Assembly (NCBI RefSeq): GCF_024199945.1 | Contig: NZ_JANADP010000001.1 | Coordinates: 4,092,001 to 4,156,000, forward strand | From: Bradyrhizobium sp. CCGUVB4N | GTDB taxonomy: Bacteria > Pseudomonadota > Alphaproteobacteria > Rhizobiales > Xanthobacteraceae | Length of the DNA: 64,000 nt | Direction of reading: 5' to 3' | Shown here: positions 18,313-26,953 of the stretch, piece after piece | How positions within the stretch are numbered: the stretch's first letter is position 1 | Layout of the letters: every line of letters begins with the position of its first letter | Notes under the pieces: model-generated | The model's input: the letters and a program-made list of their open reading frames with translations, nothing else | Told to the model about the DNA's origin: nothing | Database searches by the model: none | Position numbers and translations under genes: made by a program

Positions 18313-18660
18313 CTAGATGTGCGGGGTCGTGATCTTGACGCAGTCCCGGCGGCCCATCATCACGCAATCCTGGGTCCGGCGGAGGTCGGCGATGCTGACG
18401 GCGAGCCAGATCCCGATCGCGGTCAGCGCGATGGTGAAGGCGAGCGCGGCGATGTTGGCGAGCATGCGGTGGCGGAAGTCGTCCGGCTGCTCGCGCGGCT
18501 GCTCGTAGCGGGACAGGTCCAGCGGTTCGGGGGCCGCATGCACGTGCAGCGGCTGGACCACGCCACTGCCGCGGTGGACCACCGGGGAGGGCGTCGTGCG
18601 CGGCCTGAACTGGAGCACCCTGTGCTCGTCGTCCGAGGTTATGGGCCGCTGGGATTTCAT
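18313..18660 (-). CDS. Small single-pass membrane protein, unknown function
   Basis: 115 residues. The first two thirds are polar and Pro/His-rich (HRVLQFRPRTTPSP, VVQPLHVHAAPEP). One membrane segment follows, ANIAALAFTIALTAIGIWLAV, and a short C-terminal tail has two cysteines (RRTQDCVMMGRRDC). Codon use matches its neighbours. It lies 230 bases upstream of acpXL on the same strand and is not obviously in that operon. I do not recognise a family with an assigned function. Confidence 0.65.
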   Translation of the reverse strand: MKSQRPITSDDEHRVLQFRPRTTPSPVVHRGSGVVQPLHVHAAPEPLDLSRYEQPREQPDDFRHRMLANIAALAFTIALTAIGIWLAVSIADLRRTQDCVMMGRRDCVKITTPHI

Positions 18661-18987
18661 GGGGCGGGGATTACTCCGAAGCAGCGATTTTTAGATAGCA
18701 TAGGCGACACAGGGGTTGCAGAAAATCTTCTCACCGCGCACGTGCATTGCGCATTCGCATTATCATCGTCTGAGCATTTTTCGCCCGCCGTCTTCCGCGC
18801 CGCGAACGCGCGTCGGAGCGGCTGTCATCCCGGTGTCAGGGCCGCGGGTTGCGCTGCAACAATCGCTTGGACAATGGCGCCTGGCGCTGCGAACGCATGT
18901 TGCCGCCGCAGGGCCCATGGCATAATCGGGAACCCTGACCAGCCTTCGCAACCACAAGCTTTGGCAACCAACTGAGAGGCCTCGATC
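18661..18987. other. Divergent intergenic stretch, no gene seen
   Basis: 327 bases between the small membrane protein (transcribed leftwards) and the ParB-like gene (rightwards). It must hold both promoters. No convincing open frame, palindrome or RNA structure was found. Confidence 0.4.
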
Positions 18988-19614
18988 ATGACCCCCAACG
19001 CACGCGAGCCGAGAGTGCACCCGGTGCCGATCCTGTCGCTTCGACCAACGCAGATGACGGTCGGCATGCGCGAGGTCAAGGAGAAGCGCAAGCGCTGGCG
19101 CGAGCACGACAAGAAGAAGCAGTCCGATCTGCTCGGCACCCACATGATCCCCGTCGTCTACGGACCCGACGGACGTTACTACGTGATCGACCATCACCAT
19201 CTCGGCCGCGCATTGCACGACGAGGGCATCAAGCAGGTGCTGGTGACGGTTGTCGGCGATCTCCGCATGGTCGAGCGCGAGGCGTTCTGGGGCGTGATGG
19301 ACAACAAGCGCTGGGTCTATCCTTACGACAGCAAGGGCGAGCGTCGCCCCTTCCGCGATCTGCCGAAATCGGTCGTCGACCTCAAGGACGATCCGTTCCG
19401 CAGCCTTGCCGGCGAGCTCCGCCGCATGGGCGGCTTCGCCAAGGACACCACGCCGTTCTCCGAATTTCTGTGGGCCGATTTCCTGCGCCGCAAGCTGACG
19501 CGCAAGGCGGTCGATGCCAATTTCGACAAGGCGCTGGAGAAGGCCTTGGCCGCGGCCAAGAGCAAGGACGCAGTCTATCTGCCCGGCTGGTGCGGCCCGG
19601 CATCGGACGATTGA
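18988..19614 (+). CDS. ParB-like nuclease-domain protein (PF08857 type)
   Basis: 208 residues. The N-terminal half has the ParB/Srx-like features of the PF08857 group: PVPILSLRPTQMTVGMREV, then IPVVYGPDGRYYVIDHHHLGRALHDEG, where a His-rich DHHH stretch replaces the GERR motif of true ParB. The C-terminal half is basic and helical (LRRKLTRKAVDANFDKALEKALAAAKS). It is not a chromosome-partition ParB: it lacks the helix-turn-helix and has no parA neighbour. No experimental role is known to me for this group. It stands alone between a divergent and a convergent neighbour. Confidence 0.8.
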   Translation: MTPNAREPRVHPVPILSLRPTQMTVGMREVKEKRKRWREHDKKKQSDLLGTHMIPVVYGPDGRYYVIDHHHLGRALHDEGIKQVLVTVVGDLRMVEREAFWGVMDNKRWVYPYDSKGERRPFRDLPKSVVDLKDDPFRSLAGELRRMGGFAKDTTPFSEFLWADFLRRKLTRKAVDANFDKALEKALAAAKSKDAVYLPGWCGPASDD

Positions 19615-19630
19615 GGCGCGCCCGCTTGCA

Positions 19631-19786
19631 TCAGTCGCGCTGGAAGATCTTGGCGCCGGGGTAGACACGCCGGGCGTAAGTGACGACCAGCGCGCGGTCC
19701 TGGGTTTCCAGGAAGGGCGTGCGGATCCGACTCGATCCGACGATGAGGTGCCACAGACCATTGAGCCTTTCGATGACGATTTTCAT
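19631..19786 (-). CDS. 51-residue protein, unknown
   Basis: Reads MKIVIERLNGLWHLIVGSSR, then RTPFLETQDRALVVTYARRV and a short basic end. The frame extends upstream to 19897, but ATG 19786 has GAGGA about nine bases before it and begins a compact alpha/beta-looking protein. The pattern W-H-L-I-V, then F-x-T, then A-x-x-x-A-R resembles small DUF2188-like proteins, which is only a resemblance. It converges on the ParB-like gene. Confidence 0.5.
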   Translation of the reverse strand: MKIVIERLNGLWHLIVGSSRIRTPFLETQDRALVVTYARRVYPGAKIFQRD

Positions 19787-20054
19787 CTGACTATTCCTCG
19801 AACACTCTGCAATCGAGCAAACGCTGCTCGTCGCGGCCGTCTTGCGATTCATGATCGTGATCGCGGGCGTGAAATTCCCCGCTCGTGCTGGCCGCAAAAC
19901 GACAGCGATACTTATGAGTTGGTTACGACTTGCGGTCCGGTAAGCCGAATCCGATCACAGCCGCTTGAGCGAAATCATTTTCCGCGCCGACGAAACCGTC
20001 CTGAAACAGAGCCATCCCACCAATAGGGGTATCGAGCTCACACAGGAGGCGAAC

Positions 20055-20198
20055 ATGCGCCGTATGGTTTTCGCAATTGCCTTGCTCGCGGTGGCTTCGG
20101 TCGGAATCTCGGCTTCGTTTGCCGCAGTCCACCAGGCCAGGACACTGACCTTCGCGGAGCGCTTCGCGCCGGCGCTTCCGCTGATGGACAAGCACTAG
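20055..20198 (+). CDS. 47-residue exported peptide, unknown
   Basis: A strong AGGAGG at 20044-20049 precedes ATG 20055. The product starts MRRMVFAIALLAVASVGISA, a clear signal peptide, and leaves a mature part of about 22 residues (HQARTLTFAERFAPALPLMD). Small exported peptides like this occur in Bradyrhizobium, but no function is known to me. Confidence 0.55.
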   Translation: MRRMVFAIALLAVASVGISASFAAVHQARTLTFAERFAPALPLMDKH

Positions 20199-20232
20199 CA
20201 TTGGCGTGCTTTGCGGCCTCGGGCCGCGCCGA

Positions 20233-20436
20233 CTACTTCGGAGCCTGTGGAGCGGGTGAGGACAACGCGCGCTCCATCTCGGAGGCGGCTTCGCCGTCGC
20301 GGACCTTCTGCAACATCGCGTGACGCTCTGCGCCGGGCGGCAGTTTCTTTGCCGCGGCACGCGCGTCCTGTGTGAACTTGTCCAGGCGTTCCTGAAGGGA
20401 CAGGGCGGGACGCGTTCGGTTGCGCTTTTTGGTCAT
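20233..20436 (-). CDS. 67-residue basic protein, unknown
   Basis: Starts MTKKRNRTRPALSLQERLDK and continues with a helical, charged sequence (DARAAAKKLPPGAERHAMLQ, KVRDGEAASEMERAL). ATG 20436 follows AAGGGC; the longer frame to 20577 overlaps the divergent regulator and is not favoured. Small bradyrhizobial proteins with the LPPGxERxxLLxK pattern are common and uncharacterised. Confidence 0.6.
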   Translation of the reverse strand: MTKKRNRTRPALSLQERLDKFTQDARAAAKKLPPGAERHAMLQKVRDGEAASEMERALSSPAPQAPK

Positions 20437-20549
20437 GGTTTGCCCTTTCGAGCGCCAAGCCAACCATGTGCAGCCAATTCGCGTCCTTAACTTTTGTTGG
20501 AACCGGGCTGGCGGATTGCGGGTTTTTATCCCGACGGCGCCGCGGCGCC

Positions 20550-21314
20550 ATGAGTTCCATCTCCACGACCGGAGCAAACGACGTGCCCAGCGACGCGATC
20601 CGCGCGGCGCTCATCAAGCGCCTGCGCATCTCGTCCGCGATCGCGGACGAGGACATCAGCGAGATCGAAGCCCTTCCGATTTCGGTGCGGCAGTACCCCG
20701 CCGAAACGGCGGTGGTGCGCGACGGCGAGCGCGCGACCGATTGCTGCCTGATCGCCGACGGATTCTGCGCGCGTTCCAAGACGATCGCAAACGGCAAGCG
20801 GCAGATCCTTTCGCTCCACATCCCTGGCGAGATTCCGGACCTGATGAGCCTGTTCCTGCACGTGATGGACCATGATTTGTCGACGCTGACGCCGGCGACG
20901 CTCGGCTTCATCAGCCACGAGACGCTGCAAAAGCTGCATCGCCGTAGGCCTGTCGTCGCCGAGCTGTTCTGGCGCGACACGCTGATCGATGCCGCAATGT
21001 TTCGCGAATGGATCGTCAATGTCGGCCAGCGTCCTGCGCCGGCGCGGCTCGCCCATGTCATGATCGAATTGCGCGAGCGCCTGAGGATCATCGGGCGCGT
21101 CGACGGGGCGAGTTTCGAGATGCCGCTGACGCAGGAGCAGATCGGCGAGGCGCTCGGGATTACCGCAGTTCACGCCAACCGCGTCATCAAGCAATTGCGC
21201 CAGGAAGGGATCGTCGAGTTCCATCGGGGCCACGCCACCGTGCTCGACGAACGGAAATTTTTGGAACTCGCCGATTTCGACGACCGTTATTTGCACCAGT
21301 CGCCAACCCTTTGA
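20550..21314 (+). CDS. Crp/Fnr family transcription regulator
   Basis: 254 residues. The N-terminal cyclic-nucleotide-type beta-roll has VRQYPAETAVVRDGERATDCCLIADGF and ILSLHIPGEIPDL. The long dimer helix covers RPVVAELFWRDTLIDAAMFREW. The C-terminal winged helix reads MPLTQEQIGEALGITAVHANRVIKQLRQEGIV, which contains the H-T-H expected for this family. The Fnr-type N-terminal cysteine cluster is absent, so it is not an Fe-S oxygen sensor. ATG 20550 is used; the frame is open to 20466. The DUF6894 gene follows by eight bases and is probably co-transcribed. The signal and targets are unknown. Confidence 0.85.
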   Translation: MSSISTTGANDVPSDAIRAALIKRLRISSAIADEDISEIEALPISVRQYPAETAVVRDGERATDCCLIADGFCARSKTIANGKRQILSLHIPGEIPDLMSLFLHVMDHDLSTLTPATLGFISHETLQKLHRRRPVVAELFWRDTLIDAAMFREWIVNVGQRPAPARLAHVMIELRERLRIIGRVDGASFEMPLTQEQIGEALGITAVHANRVIKQLRQEGIVEFHRGHATVLDERKFLELADFDDRYLHQSPTL

Positions 21315-21321
21315 GGCGCCG

Positions 21322-21555
21322 ATGCCCCGATTTCATTTCGACATCCACGAGAACGGCCGCTTCATTCGCGATGAGACCGGGCAGGACTTCGCCAACGCGG
21401 AAGGCGCGCGCAAGGAGGCGGTGCTCACCGGCGTGTCCATAGCTCGCGACGCGTTCGTTGCCGGCACGGCCCATCATGTCGTCGTGGATGTCCGGGAAAG
21501 CCAGCACGACCCGTGTCTCAAGGTGTCGATCACGCTCGAGGTCGAGGAGGCCTGA
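21322..21555 (+). CDS. DUF6894-type small protein
   Basis: 77 residues starting MPRFHFDIHENGRFIRDETG and continuing DFANAEGARKEAVLTGVSIA, then VVVDVRESQ and VSITLEVEE. The F-H-F-D/N-x-x-x-G...D-x-x-G-x-x-F/L pattern with a following A-x-x-E-A helix is typical of this rhizobial small-protein family of unknown function. It begins eight bases after the Crp/Fnr gene and probably shares its transcript. Confidence 0.75.
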   Translation: MPRFHFDIHENGRFIRDETGQDFANAEGARKEAVLTGVSIARDAFVAGTAHHVVVDVRESQHDPCLKVSITLEVEEA

Positions 21556-21562
21556 AGCAGTG

Positions 21563-22228
21563 CTACGCCTGCCGCTGGCTCCAGTAGTCGTCCAGCGTCG
21601 GCGTCTCCATGTCGAAACGATCGCGAATGGTCGCGCAGGTGCTGCCGCCGAGCCTGGCGATGGCATCGAGCCTGGCAGGGTCGATGTGCAGGCGTTCGGC
21701 GTCGACGACGTCTGAATGGTAATGCGCGAACAGGATCTCGCCCATGATGATCTGACGCGATTTGCCGAGTTCGAGCGTGATATGGCGGCGGCATTCGAAC
21801 GCGGCCGGCGCTTCCTTGATCCAGGGCGACGCCACGGTCTTGCCCGGCATGGCGGTTAGCCCAGCGGCCTTCAACTCGTCATGCTCCGGCGCGAACGGCA
21901 CGGCGCAGACATGCATCGCCTCGGCAATCGCGTGCGAGACGATGTTGACGGTGAAGACCTCGGTCAGGCGGATGTTGAGACCGGTGTCCTTGAACCGCAT
22001 GTCCGGATGGTTCTCGACGCCGAGCGCGAGGATCGGCGGATCGGCCGACAGGCAATTGAAGAAGCTGAATGGCGCTGCGTTGATCTTCCCTGCGGGATCA
22101 ACCGTCGTCACCAGCGCGATCGGCCGCGGTACGACGGTGCCGATCAGTAGCTTGTACTTGTCGCGCGCCGATAGCTCGCGGAAGTCGAACGTGACGTCGT
22201 CGGGAGTGTGAGCACTGCTGTCCATCAT
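21563..22228 (-). CDS. Flavin reductase-like FMN-binding protein
   Basis: 221 residues. The split-barrel FMN-binding core shows KLLIGTVVPRPIALVTTVDP, NAAPFSFFNCLSADPPILAL, VNIVSHAIAEAMHVCAVPF and a final IARLGGSTCATIRDRF. Members reduce free FMN or FAD with NAD(P)H, often for two-component monooxygenases, but many in this branch (with PRPIALV) have unknown substrates. No monooxygenase component is adjacent. ATG 22228 and ATG 22225 are both possible. The gene converges with DUF6894 across only seven bases and lies about 105 bases after mgtC on the same strand. Confidence 0.8.
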   Translation of the reverse strand: MMDSSAHTPDDVTFDFRELSARDKYKLLIGTVVPRPIALVTTVDPAGKINAAPFSFFNCLSADPPILALGVENHPDMRFKDTGLNIRLTEVFTVNIVSHAIAEAMHVCAVPFAPEHDELKAAGLTAMPGKTVASPWIKEAPAAFECRRHITLELGKSRQIIMGEILFAHYHSDVVDAERLHIDPARLDAIARLGGSTCATIRDRFDMETPTLDDYWSQRQA

Positions 22229-22333
22229 GTCTCTCAGGTCGGAACGGCAGTCGAGCCAGCGACCACCGAATTCTTCGGGGCAATTATCAGCGCTTCTGAC
22301 CAAGATGCGAGCGGAAGATTTGAGCAAGGGGCG

Positions 22334-22813
22334 CTACGTTTGCCTGTGATCCCCGTGCTGCTCGTCCTTGCCGCCGAGCATTCGGTGCACCCAGTGCTCG
22401 ATCCGGCGGCCGATCGTGAGCACAGCGAAGGCCAGCGCCAACGCGACCATAACGATCCTCCACTGTCCGGCGCCGCAGACGACGCCGAGGCATGCGGCAA
22501 GGAAGGTGCAGGCGGCACTGGTCAGACCGCGGACGCGAAATCGATCACTCTCGTGGACGATCACGCCGGCGCCGAGGAAGCCAATGCCGGTGAGGATGCC
22601 CTGGATGACCCGGCTCGTCGCATCGGCAACTCTGCTGGGCTCGGCGAGCTGCAACGCGAGCAGGACCATGGTCGCGGTGGAGAGGCCGACGATGCCGAGC
22701 GTCTTCAACCCGATCGGATTGCCATGCAGATCGCGGTTGAGCCCGATCGCGCTGCCGGCAAGCGTCGCGACACCGAGGCGCAGCAGGATTTCTGTCCAGT
22801 CGAGCTCCGTCAT
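22334..22813 (-). CDS. MgtC/SapB family membrane protein
   Basis: 159 residues with about five membrane segments. The conserved N-terminal domain has LRLGVATLAGSAIGLNRDLH, GLKTLGIVGLSTATMVLL, ILTGIGFLGAGVIVHE and VRGLTSAACTFLAACLGVVC. These are the MgtC hallmarks (the GxxGAGxI stretch and RGLTTAA). The cytosolic ACT-like C-terminal domain of pathogen MgtC is lacking. Its start overlaps the AhpD-like gene stop by four bases, so the two are translated together. Role in magnesium or acid adaptation is inferred from the family only. Confidence 0.85.
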   Translation of the reverse strand: MTELDWTEILLRLGVATLAGSAIGLNRDLHGNPIGLKTLGIVGLSTATMVLLALQLAEPSRVADATSRVIQGILTGIGFLGAGVIVHESDRFRVRGLTSAACTFLAACLGVVCGAGQWRIVMVALALAFAVLTIGRRIEHWVHRMLGGKDEQHGDHRQT

Positions 22814-23394
22814 GTCTTGGGCAGTCGTCCCATCAGGTAGAATTCGTCATTCGGCCGCATGCCGGTGAAATTCGCCAGACGATTGGACAGCGCGAAGAAG
22901 GCCGCGATCGCCGCGATGTCCCAGATATCGTCGTCGCTGAAGCCGTGCGGGGCGAGGCTTGCGAAATCCTCCTCGGATATCCGTTGCGCGTCGGCCGAGA
23001 TCTTCATCGCGAAATCGAGCATCGCCTTTTGCCGCGGCGTGATGTCGGCCTTGCGGTAATTGATCGCGACCTGGTCGGCGATCAGCGGATTCTTGGCGCG
23101 GATGCGCAGGATCGCGCCATGGGCGATCACGCAATATTGGCACTGGTTGGCTGCCGAAGTCGCCACCACGATCATCTCGCGCTCGGCCTTGGTCAGGCCG
23201 CTGTCCTTCTCCATCAGCGCGTCGTGATAGGCGAAGAAGGCGCGGAACTCGTCGGGCCGGTAGGCCAGCGTCAGAAACACGTTCGGTACGAAACCGCTCT
23301 TTTCCTGCACGGCGAGGAGACGGGTGCGGATGTCGTCAGGGAGCGTGTCGAGAGCGGGTGCGGGGAAGCGTTGCGCGGGCTTTGTCATGGGCAT
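22810..23394 (-). CDS. AhpD-like peroxidase-related enzyme (carboxymuconolactone decarboxylase fold)
   Basis: 194 residues. The active-site motif SAANQCQYCVIAHGAILR carries the CxxC...H pattern of alkylhydroperoxidase AhpD-type proteins. Other family marks are EKSGFVPNVFLTLAYRPDEF, ITPRQKAMLDFAMKI and SNRLANFTGMRPNDEF. This is the uncharacterised peroxidase-related subfamily. Start codons 23394 and 23388 are both plausible; the frame runs to 23445. The stop overlaps the mgtC start as ATGA. Confidence 0.85.
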   Translation of the reverse strand: MPMTKPAQRFPAPALDTLPDDIRTRLLAVQEKSGFVPNVFLTLAYRPDEFRAFFAYHDALMEKDSGLTKAEREMIVVATSAANQCQYCVIAHGAILRIRAKNPLIADQVAINYRKADITPRQKAMLDFAMKISADAQRISEEDFASLAPHGFSDDDIWDIAAIAAFFALSNRLANFTGMRPNDEFYLMGRLPKT

Positions 23395-23453
23395 GGATTC
23401 CGGCTTGGGGCCGGCAACCATAGTCGATGCGGGAGGCCGCCTCAATGTGCTGT

Positions 23454-23597
23454 TCTCGTGCCCCGGACGCAGCGCAGCGCTCCTTCAGCGGTCTGCTGCA
23501 GAGCCGGAGCCCATGTCTCCGAGAGTTCAGTGTGCGCGGTGTGGGTCCCGGTTCTGCGCAGCAGCGTTGCACGCTGCAGCGCGTCCGGGACACGAGA
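23454..23597. repeat. Intergenic palindromic repeat element (family A)
   Basis: The ends are inverted copies: TCTCGTGCCCCGGACGC from 23454 and GCGTCCGGGACACGAGA ending at 23597. The interior is GC-rich with further self-complementary parts. It lies between the HerA-like gene and the AhpD-like gene. From memory, elements with ends of this kind are scattered between genes in Bradyrhizobium genomes. Confidence 0.65.
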
Positions 23598-23598
23598 G

Positions 23599-25335
23599 CT
23601 ACCGCAGCGGCTTCTTCAGCAGCGAGAAGCGGTCCGGATCGAGGCCCATCGAGGGCTGCAGCATCGGTGTCTCGGCCGGCGCCAGCGTCTTGGCCGTCGG
23701 CGCCTGGAACACGGGGTCGTTCGGGACGTCGCGCTGCGAGGTCGCGCCGCGCCAGCGCTCGAGCACCGCGCCGACGAAATGCATGTCGTGACCCGACGTG
23801 ATCGACGGCACGCTCGCGATGGTGGCTTCGCCGCGCGGCAGTTGGTGCGGCGGCACCTCCTTGAAGCGCAACCGCGTCGGCAGTGCGACGCCTTCGCCGA
23901 ACGCCAGCACCTCGCGGGTGCCGAGCGAGGGCACGAAGGACAGCAGGTTCGCGGCCGCATCCGACACCGCGGCGCGCAGCAGCGCCTGGTCGCGATCGTT
24001 GGCAAGACGCATCGTGAACAGCGTGTTGCACTGGGAGATGATGGTGGCGTCGAGCTCGGCGGGACGCTGCGTGATCAGGCCGAGATAGACGCCGTATTTA
24101 CGGCCTTCCTTGGCAATGCGCGAGACGGCCTTGCGGGTCGGACCGAAGCCGATATTGCGGTCGGCGGAAGCGTAACGGTGCGCTTCCTCGCAGACGAACA
24201 GCATCGGCGAGACGCCGTCGCTCCACAGGCCGAAATCGAACGCCATGCGGCAAAGCACCGAGACGACGGAATCGATGACCTCCGCCGGGAATCCGGCGAG
24301 CTGCATCACCGTCATCGGCTTGCCGTTGGCAGGCAGGCGGAACAGATGGCTGATCACCTCGGCCATGGTGTCGCCGCCGACATTGGCGTTGTCGAACATG
24401 AAGGCGTAGCGCGGGTCGTTCTTCACGGCCTCGATGCGCGAGATCAGCTTGTGATAGATGATGCGCGAAGAGCGGTTCTCCAGCTTGCCCATGCGCTCGT
24501 CGATCAGCGAGATCAGATCGACCAGACGATACGGCACCGGCGTATCGACGGTGAAGCCGATCTGCTTTGGATCGACGCGTTTCAGGCCGAGCCGATCGGT
24601 GTTCTGGTATTGCGTGTAGATGCCCTTGGCCATCGGGATGACTTCGGCGAGGACGTCGAGCTCCTCCGGCACGCCGGCGCGGCCGCCGAACAGCACGTCG
24701 ACGATTTCCTCGAAATTGAACAGCCAGAACGGCAGCTTCAGGTTTCGCGGGTTGAGCACCAGCGCGCGGTCGCCAAAGCAGCGGCCATATTCGTTGTGCA
24801 CGTCGAGCAGGAAGATGCGCAGGTTGGGCCGCGCTTTCAGGATCTCGTTGAGCAGCAGCGACACGCCGGTCGATTTACCGACGCCGGTCGACCCCAGCAC
24901 CGCAAAGTGCTTGGAGAGCATTTCCTCGATATCGACATAGGCGACGACGGAACGGTCCTGCTGGAGGAAGCCGACATTGATCTGGTCCGAGCCGGTCGGC
25001 GCGTAGATGGTACGCAGCTCCTGGCTGGTGATCAGGTCGACCGCATCGCCGATGGTGGGATAGTTGGTGACGCCGCGCTGGAATTTGGCCTTGTCGGCGG
25101 CATTGAGGATCTCGCCGAGCAGGTCGACCGAGGCGATGGCGATGTAGTCAGGGCTCGACAAGTTCTCGCAGGACACCTCGGTGATCATGGCGACGATGAC
25201 CGAGCTGGCGCAGCGGATGCTGACGAAGCGGCCGACGGTGGCCCGAACCTCCGAGACCGGCATCTGGCTTGCCGCCAGAAGCCCGACCCGGGCGAGCGAT
25301 CCGCGTACCGAAATGACGCGTCCAAAGGAAGTCAC
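23599..25335 (-). CDS. HerA-like ATPase (DUF87)
   Basis: 578 residues. An N-terminal barrel (GRVISVRGSLARVGL..) is followed by the P-loop GSTGVGKSTGVSLLLNEIL near residue 148. A Walker B-like strand with catalytic acid follows, MLFVCEEAHRY, then IAKEGRKYGVYLGLITQRP and a sensor/arginine segment MRLANDRDQ. This is the HerA/VirB4-like hexameric translocase family used in DNA end processing with NurA in archaea. Bacterial members often have no NurA and unknown roles; none is adjacent here. The start is GTG. Upstream lies a 437-base gap leading to the dioxygenase gene. Confidence 0.85.
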   Translation of the reverse strand: MTSFGRVISVRGSLARVGLLAASQMPVSEVRATVGRFVSIRCASSVIVAMITEVSCENLSSPDYIAIASVDLLGEILNAADKAKFQRGVTNYPTIGDAVDLITSQELRTIYAPTGSDQINVGFLQQDRSVVAYVDIEEMLSKHFAVLGSTGVGKSTGVSLLLNEILKARPNLRIFLLDVHNEYGRCFGDRALVLNPRNLKLPFWLFNFEEIVDVLFGGRAGVPEELDVLAEVIPMAKGIYTQYQNTDRLGLKRVDPKQIGFTVDTPVPYRLVDLISLIDERMGKLENRSSRIIYHKLISRIEAVKNDPRYAFMFDNANVGGDTMAEVISHLFRLPANGKPMTVMQLAGFPAEVIDSVVSVLCRMAFDFGLWSDGVSPMLFVCEEAHRYASADRNIGFGPTRKAVSRIAKEGRKYGVYLGLITQRPAELDATIISQCNTLFTMRLANDRDQALLRAAVSDAAANLLSFVPSLGTREVLAFGEGVALPTRLRFKEVPPHQLPRGEATIASVPSITSGHDMHFVGAVLERWRGATSQRDVPNDPVFQAPTAKTLAPAETPMLQPSMGLDPDRFSLLKKPLR

Positions 25336-25772
25336 GATGGATGAACCTGGAAAGTCCGAGGAGTTTGCCCCTGACTATGCGAGGTGGGGCTGCACAAACG
25401 GTTAAACGGCAGGCGCGGCAGCTTCGTTAAATGTGCCGAAATTCGGCAGGCTGGATTGTACCTAATGCATACTTGGGCACGGAATCGGCCGGAAAATGCT
25501 GCTTTGTTGGGCTCTTGTGGCCAAATTCGATTAAGGAAGATTTTACCATTCGGGCAGTCCGTCGGCCGTTCAGGGGACCGCCGTTCATCGATGGGAACGA
25601 GGTCCACGTCGCAGGGGCCATGCGTTGATTTGTTGACGGGACCTAATCATTTGTACATTAGTACAAATGAGCCCGTGGCCGAGTGCCGTCCGGGCGCACC
25701 CATCAAGATTGCGCCCTGCGCCCGATTGCGCGATGCCCGTGAACCGGATCGCCACGCTTCTGGAGGAAGCCC
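25336..25772. other. Divergent intergenic region holding a shared regulatory element
   Basis: 437 bases between the HerA-like gene and the dioxygenase gene. Open frames here do not look coding. The right part holds the 41-bp element at 25630-25670. Nothing else is recognised. Confidence 0.5.
25630..25670 (+). promoter_or_regulatory. 41-bp promoter/operator element shared with tetR at 48 kb
   Basis: It contains TTGACG (25633-25638), a possible -35 box, followed by a perfect inverted repeat ATTTGTAC-ATTA-GTACAAAT (25649-25668). The block from 25630 to 25670 is identical at 35 of 41 positions to 47996-48036, directly in front of the TetR gene. The dioxygenase gene starts 105 bases downstream. 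I infer a site for the same repressor. Confidence 0.7.
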
Positions 25773-26741
25773 ATGCAGCCCGAACCGATCCTCGATCTCG
25801 CCCATCTCGGCCACATGGAACTGCTGACGCCGAAGCCCGACGAGAGCCTGAAATTCTTCGTCGATGTCATGGGCATGACTGTCAGCGGGCAGAAGGGCGA
25901 GTCCGTCTACCTGCGCGGCTGGGACGATTACGAGCGCTATTCGCTCAAGCTGACGGCGTCGAAGACCTCTGGCATGGAGCACATGGCGTTGCGCGCGCGC
26001 AGCCAGCAGGCGCTGGAGCGCCGTGTCGCCGCGTTGAAGGGCTCTGGCTTCGACATCGGCTGGATCGACGGCGACATGGGGCAGGGGCCGACCTTCCGCT
26101 GCCGCGACCCCGATGGCCACATCGTCGAGCTCTATTACGAGACCGAATGGTACCAGGCACCGCCGGAGCTCAAACCTGCGCTCAAGAACCAGGCACAGCG
26201 TTTTCCCGCGCGCGGCGTCAATGTCCGCCGTCTCGACCACCTCAACTGCCTTGCCGTCGACATCAAGGCCAACCGCGAGTTCTTCGAGAATTATCTCGGC
26301 TGCCGCCTCACCGAACAGATCGTGCTCAATGACGGCCGCGAAGCTGCGATGTGGCTGACGATGTCGAACAAGAGCTACGACTTCGCCTATTCGCTCGACC
26401 ATTCCGGCACGCGAGGCCGTTTCCACCACGTCACCTACGCGCTCGACAGCCGCGAGGAGATTCTCCGCGCTGCAGATATCTTCCTGGAGAACGGGGTGCA
26501 CATCGAGACCGGCCCGCACAAGCACGCGATCCAGCAGACCTTCTTCCTCTATGTCTACGAGCCCGGCGGCAATCGCGTCGAAGTCGCCAACGCCGGCGCC
26601 CGCCTCATCCTCGCGCCGGACTGGAAGCCGATCGTGTGGACGGAAGAAGAGCGCAAGAAGGGCCAGGCCTGGGGGTTGAAGACCATCGAGTCCTTCCACA
26701 CCCACGGCACGCCGCCGGTGGAGGTGAAGAAGCACAGCTGA
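25773..26741 (+). CDS. Extradiol ring-cleavage dioxygenase (catechol 2,3-dioxygenase type, VOC fold)
   Basis: 322 residues made of two VOC domains (about 8-130 and 153-290). Iron ligands can be placed in LDHLNCLAVD (His), RFHHVTYAL (His) and GGNRVEVAN (Glu). The family signature is clear in HAIQQTFFLYVYEPGGNRVE. This is a type I extradiol enzyme, which opens a catecholic ring next to the diol with O2. The true substrate is not evident. Its promoter element matches that of the TetR gene at 48038, which heads a cluster for 4-carboxy-muconate-type intermediates, so a carboxylated or substituted catechol is a reasonable guess. It is followed by a convergent repeat and has no operon partner. Confidence 0.85.
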   Translation: MQPEPILDLAHLGHMELLTPKPDESLKFFVDVMGMTVSGQKGESVYLRGWDDYERYSLKLTASKTSGMEHMALRARSQQALERRVAALKGSGFDIGWIDGDMGQGPTFRCRDPDGHIVELYYETEWYQAPPELKPALKNQAQRFPARGVNVRRLDHLNCLAVDIKANREFFENYLGCRLTEQIVLNDGREAAMWLTMSNKSYDFAYSLDHSGTRGRFHHVTYALDSREEILRAADIFLENGVHIETGPHKHAIQQTFFLYVYEPGGNRVEVANAGARLILAPDWKPIVWTEEERKKGQAWGLKTIESFHTHGTPPVEVKKHS

Positions 26742-26759
26742 TCACCTCCGCTCTCTCCG

Positions 26760-26910
26760 TTCCCTCGCCCCTTGTGGGGGAGGGGCAGGGAGGGGGGTAC
26801 CACACGGGGACTCTTTCCGTCGCGCAACTTGAGTTGGCGCGACATCAATCATCAGCACCTTTTCCTGGGCCACCCCTCTCCCTAGCCCTCCCCCACAAGG
26901 GGGGAGGGAA
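26760..26910. repeat. Inverted-repeat element (family B) between convergent genes
   Basis: Arms of about 38 bases, 26760-26797 (TTCCCTCGCCCCTTGTGGGG onward) and 26873-26910 (ending CAAGGGGGGAGGGAA), are near-perfect reverse complements. They could form a long stem. The element lies between the dioxygenase gene and the nicB-like gene, where it may also act as a two-way terminator. Confidence 0.7.
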
Positions 26911-26953
26911 CAGACCTCCGATGTAGAGGCCGTCGGGATTATGCCATCAGGCA

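Noticed and set aside
18988..19614. Chromosome-partition ParB and a nearby origin
   Set aside because: It lacks the helix-turn-helix and the ParA partner, and no parS-like site was seen. It belongs to the PF08857 group.
22945..25344. A 799-codon open frame on the plus strand
   Set aside because: It lies opposite the HerA-like ATPase with its Walker motifs and has no recognisable product.
25384..25827. A 147-codon frame in front of the dioxygenase
   Set aside because: It crosses the palindromic promoter element and runs into the dioxygenase in another frame; no ribosome site or domain is visible.
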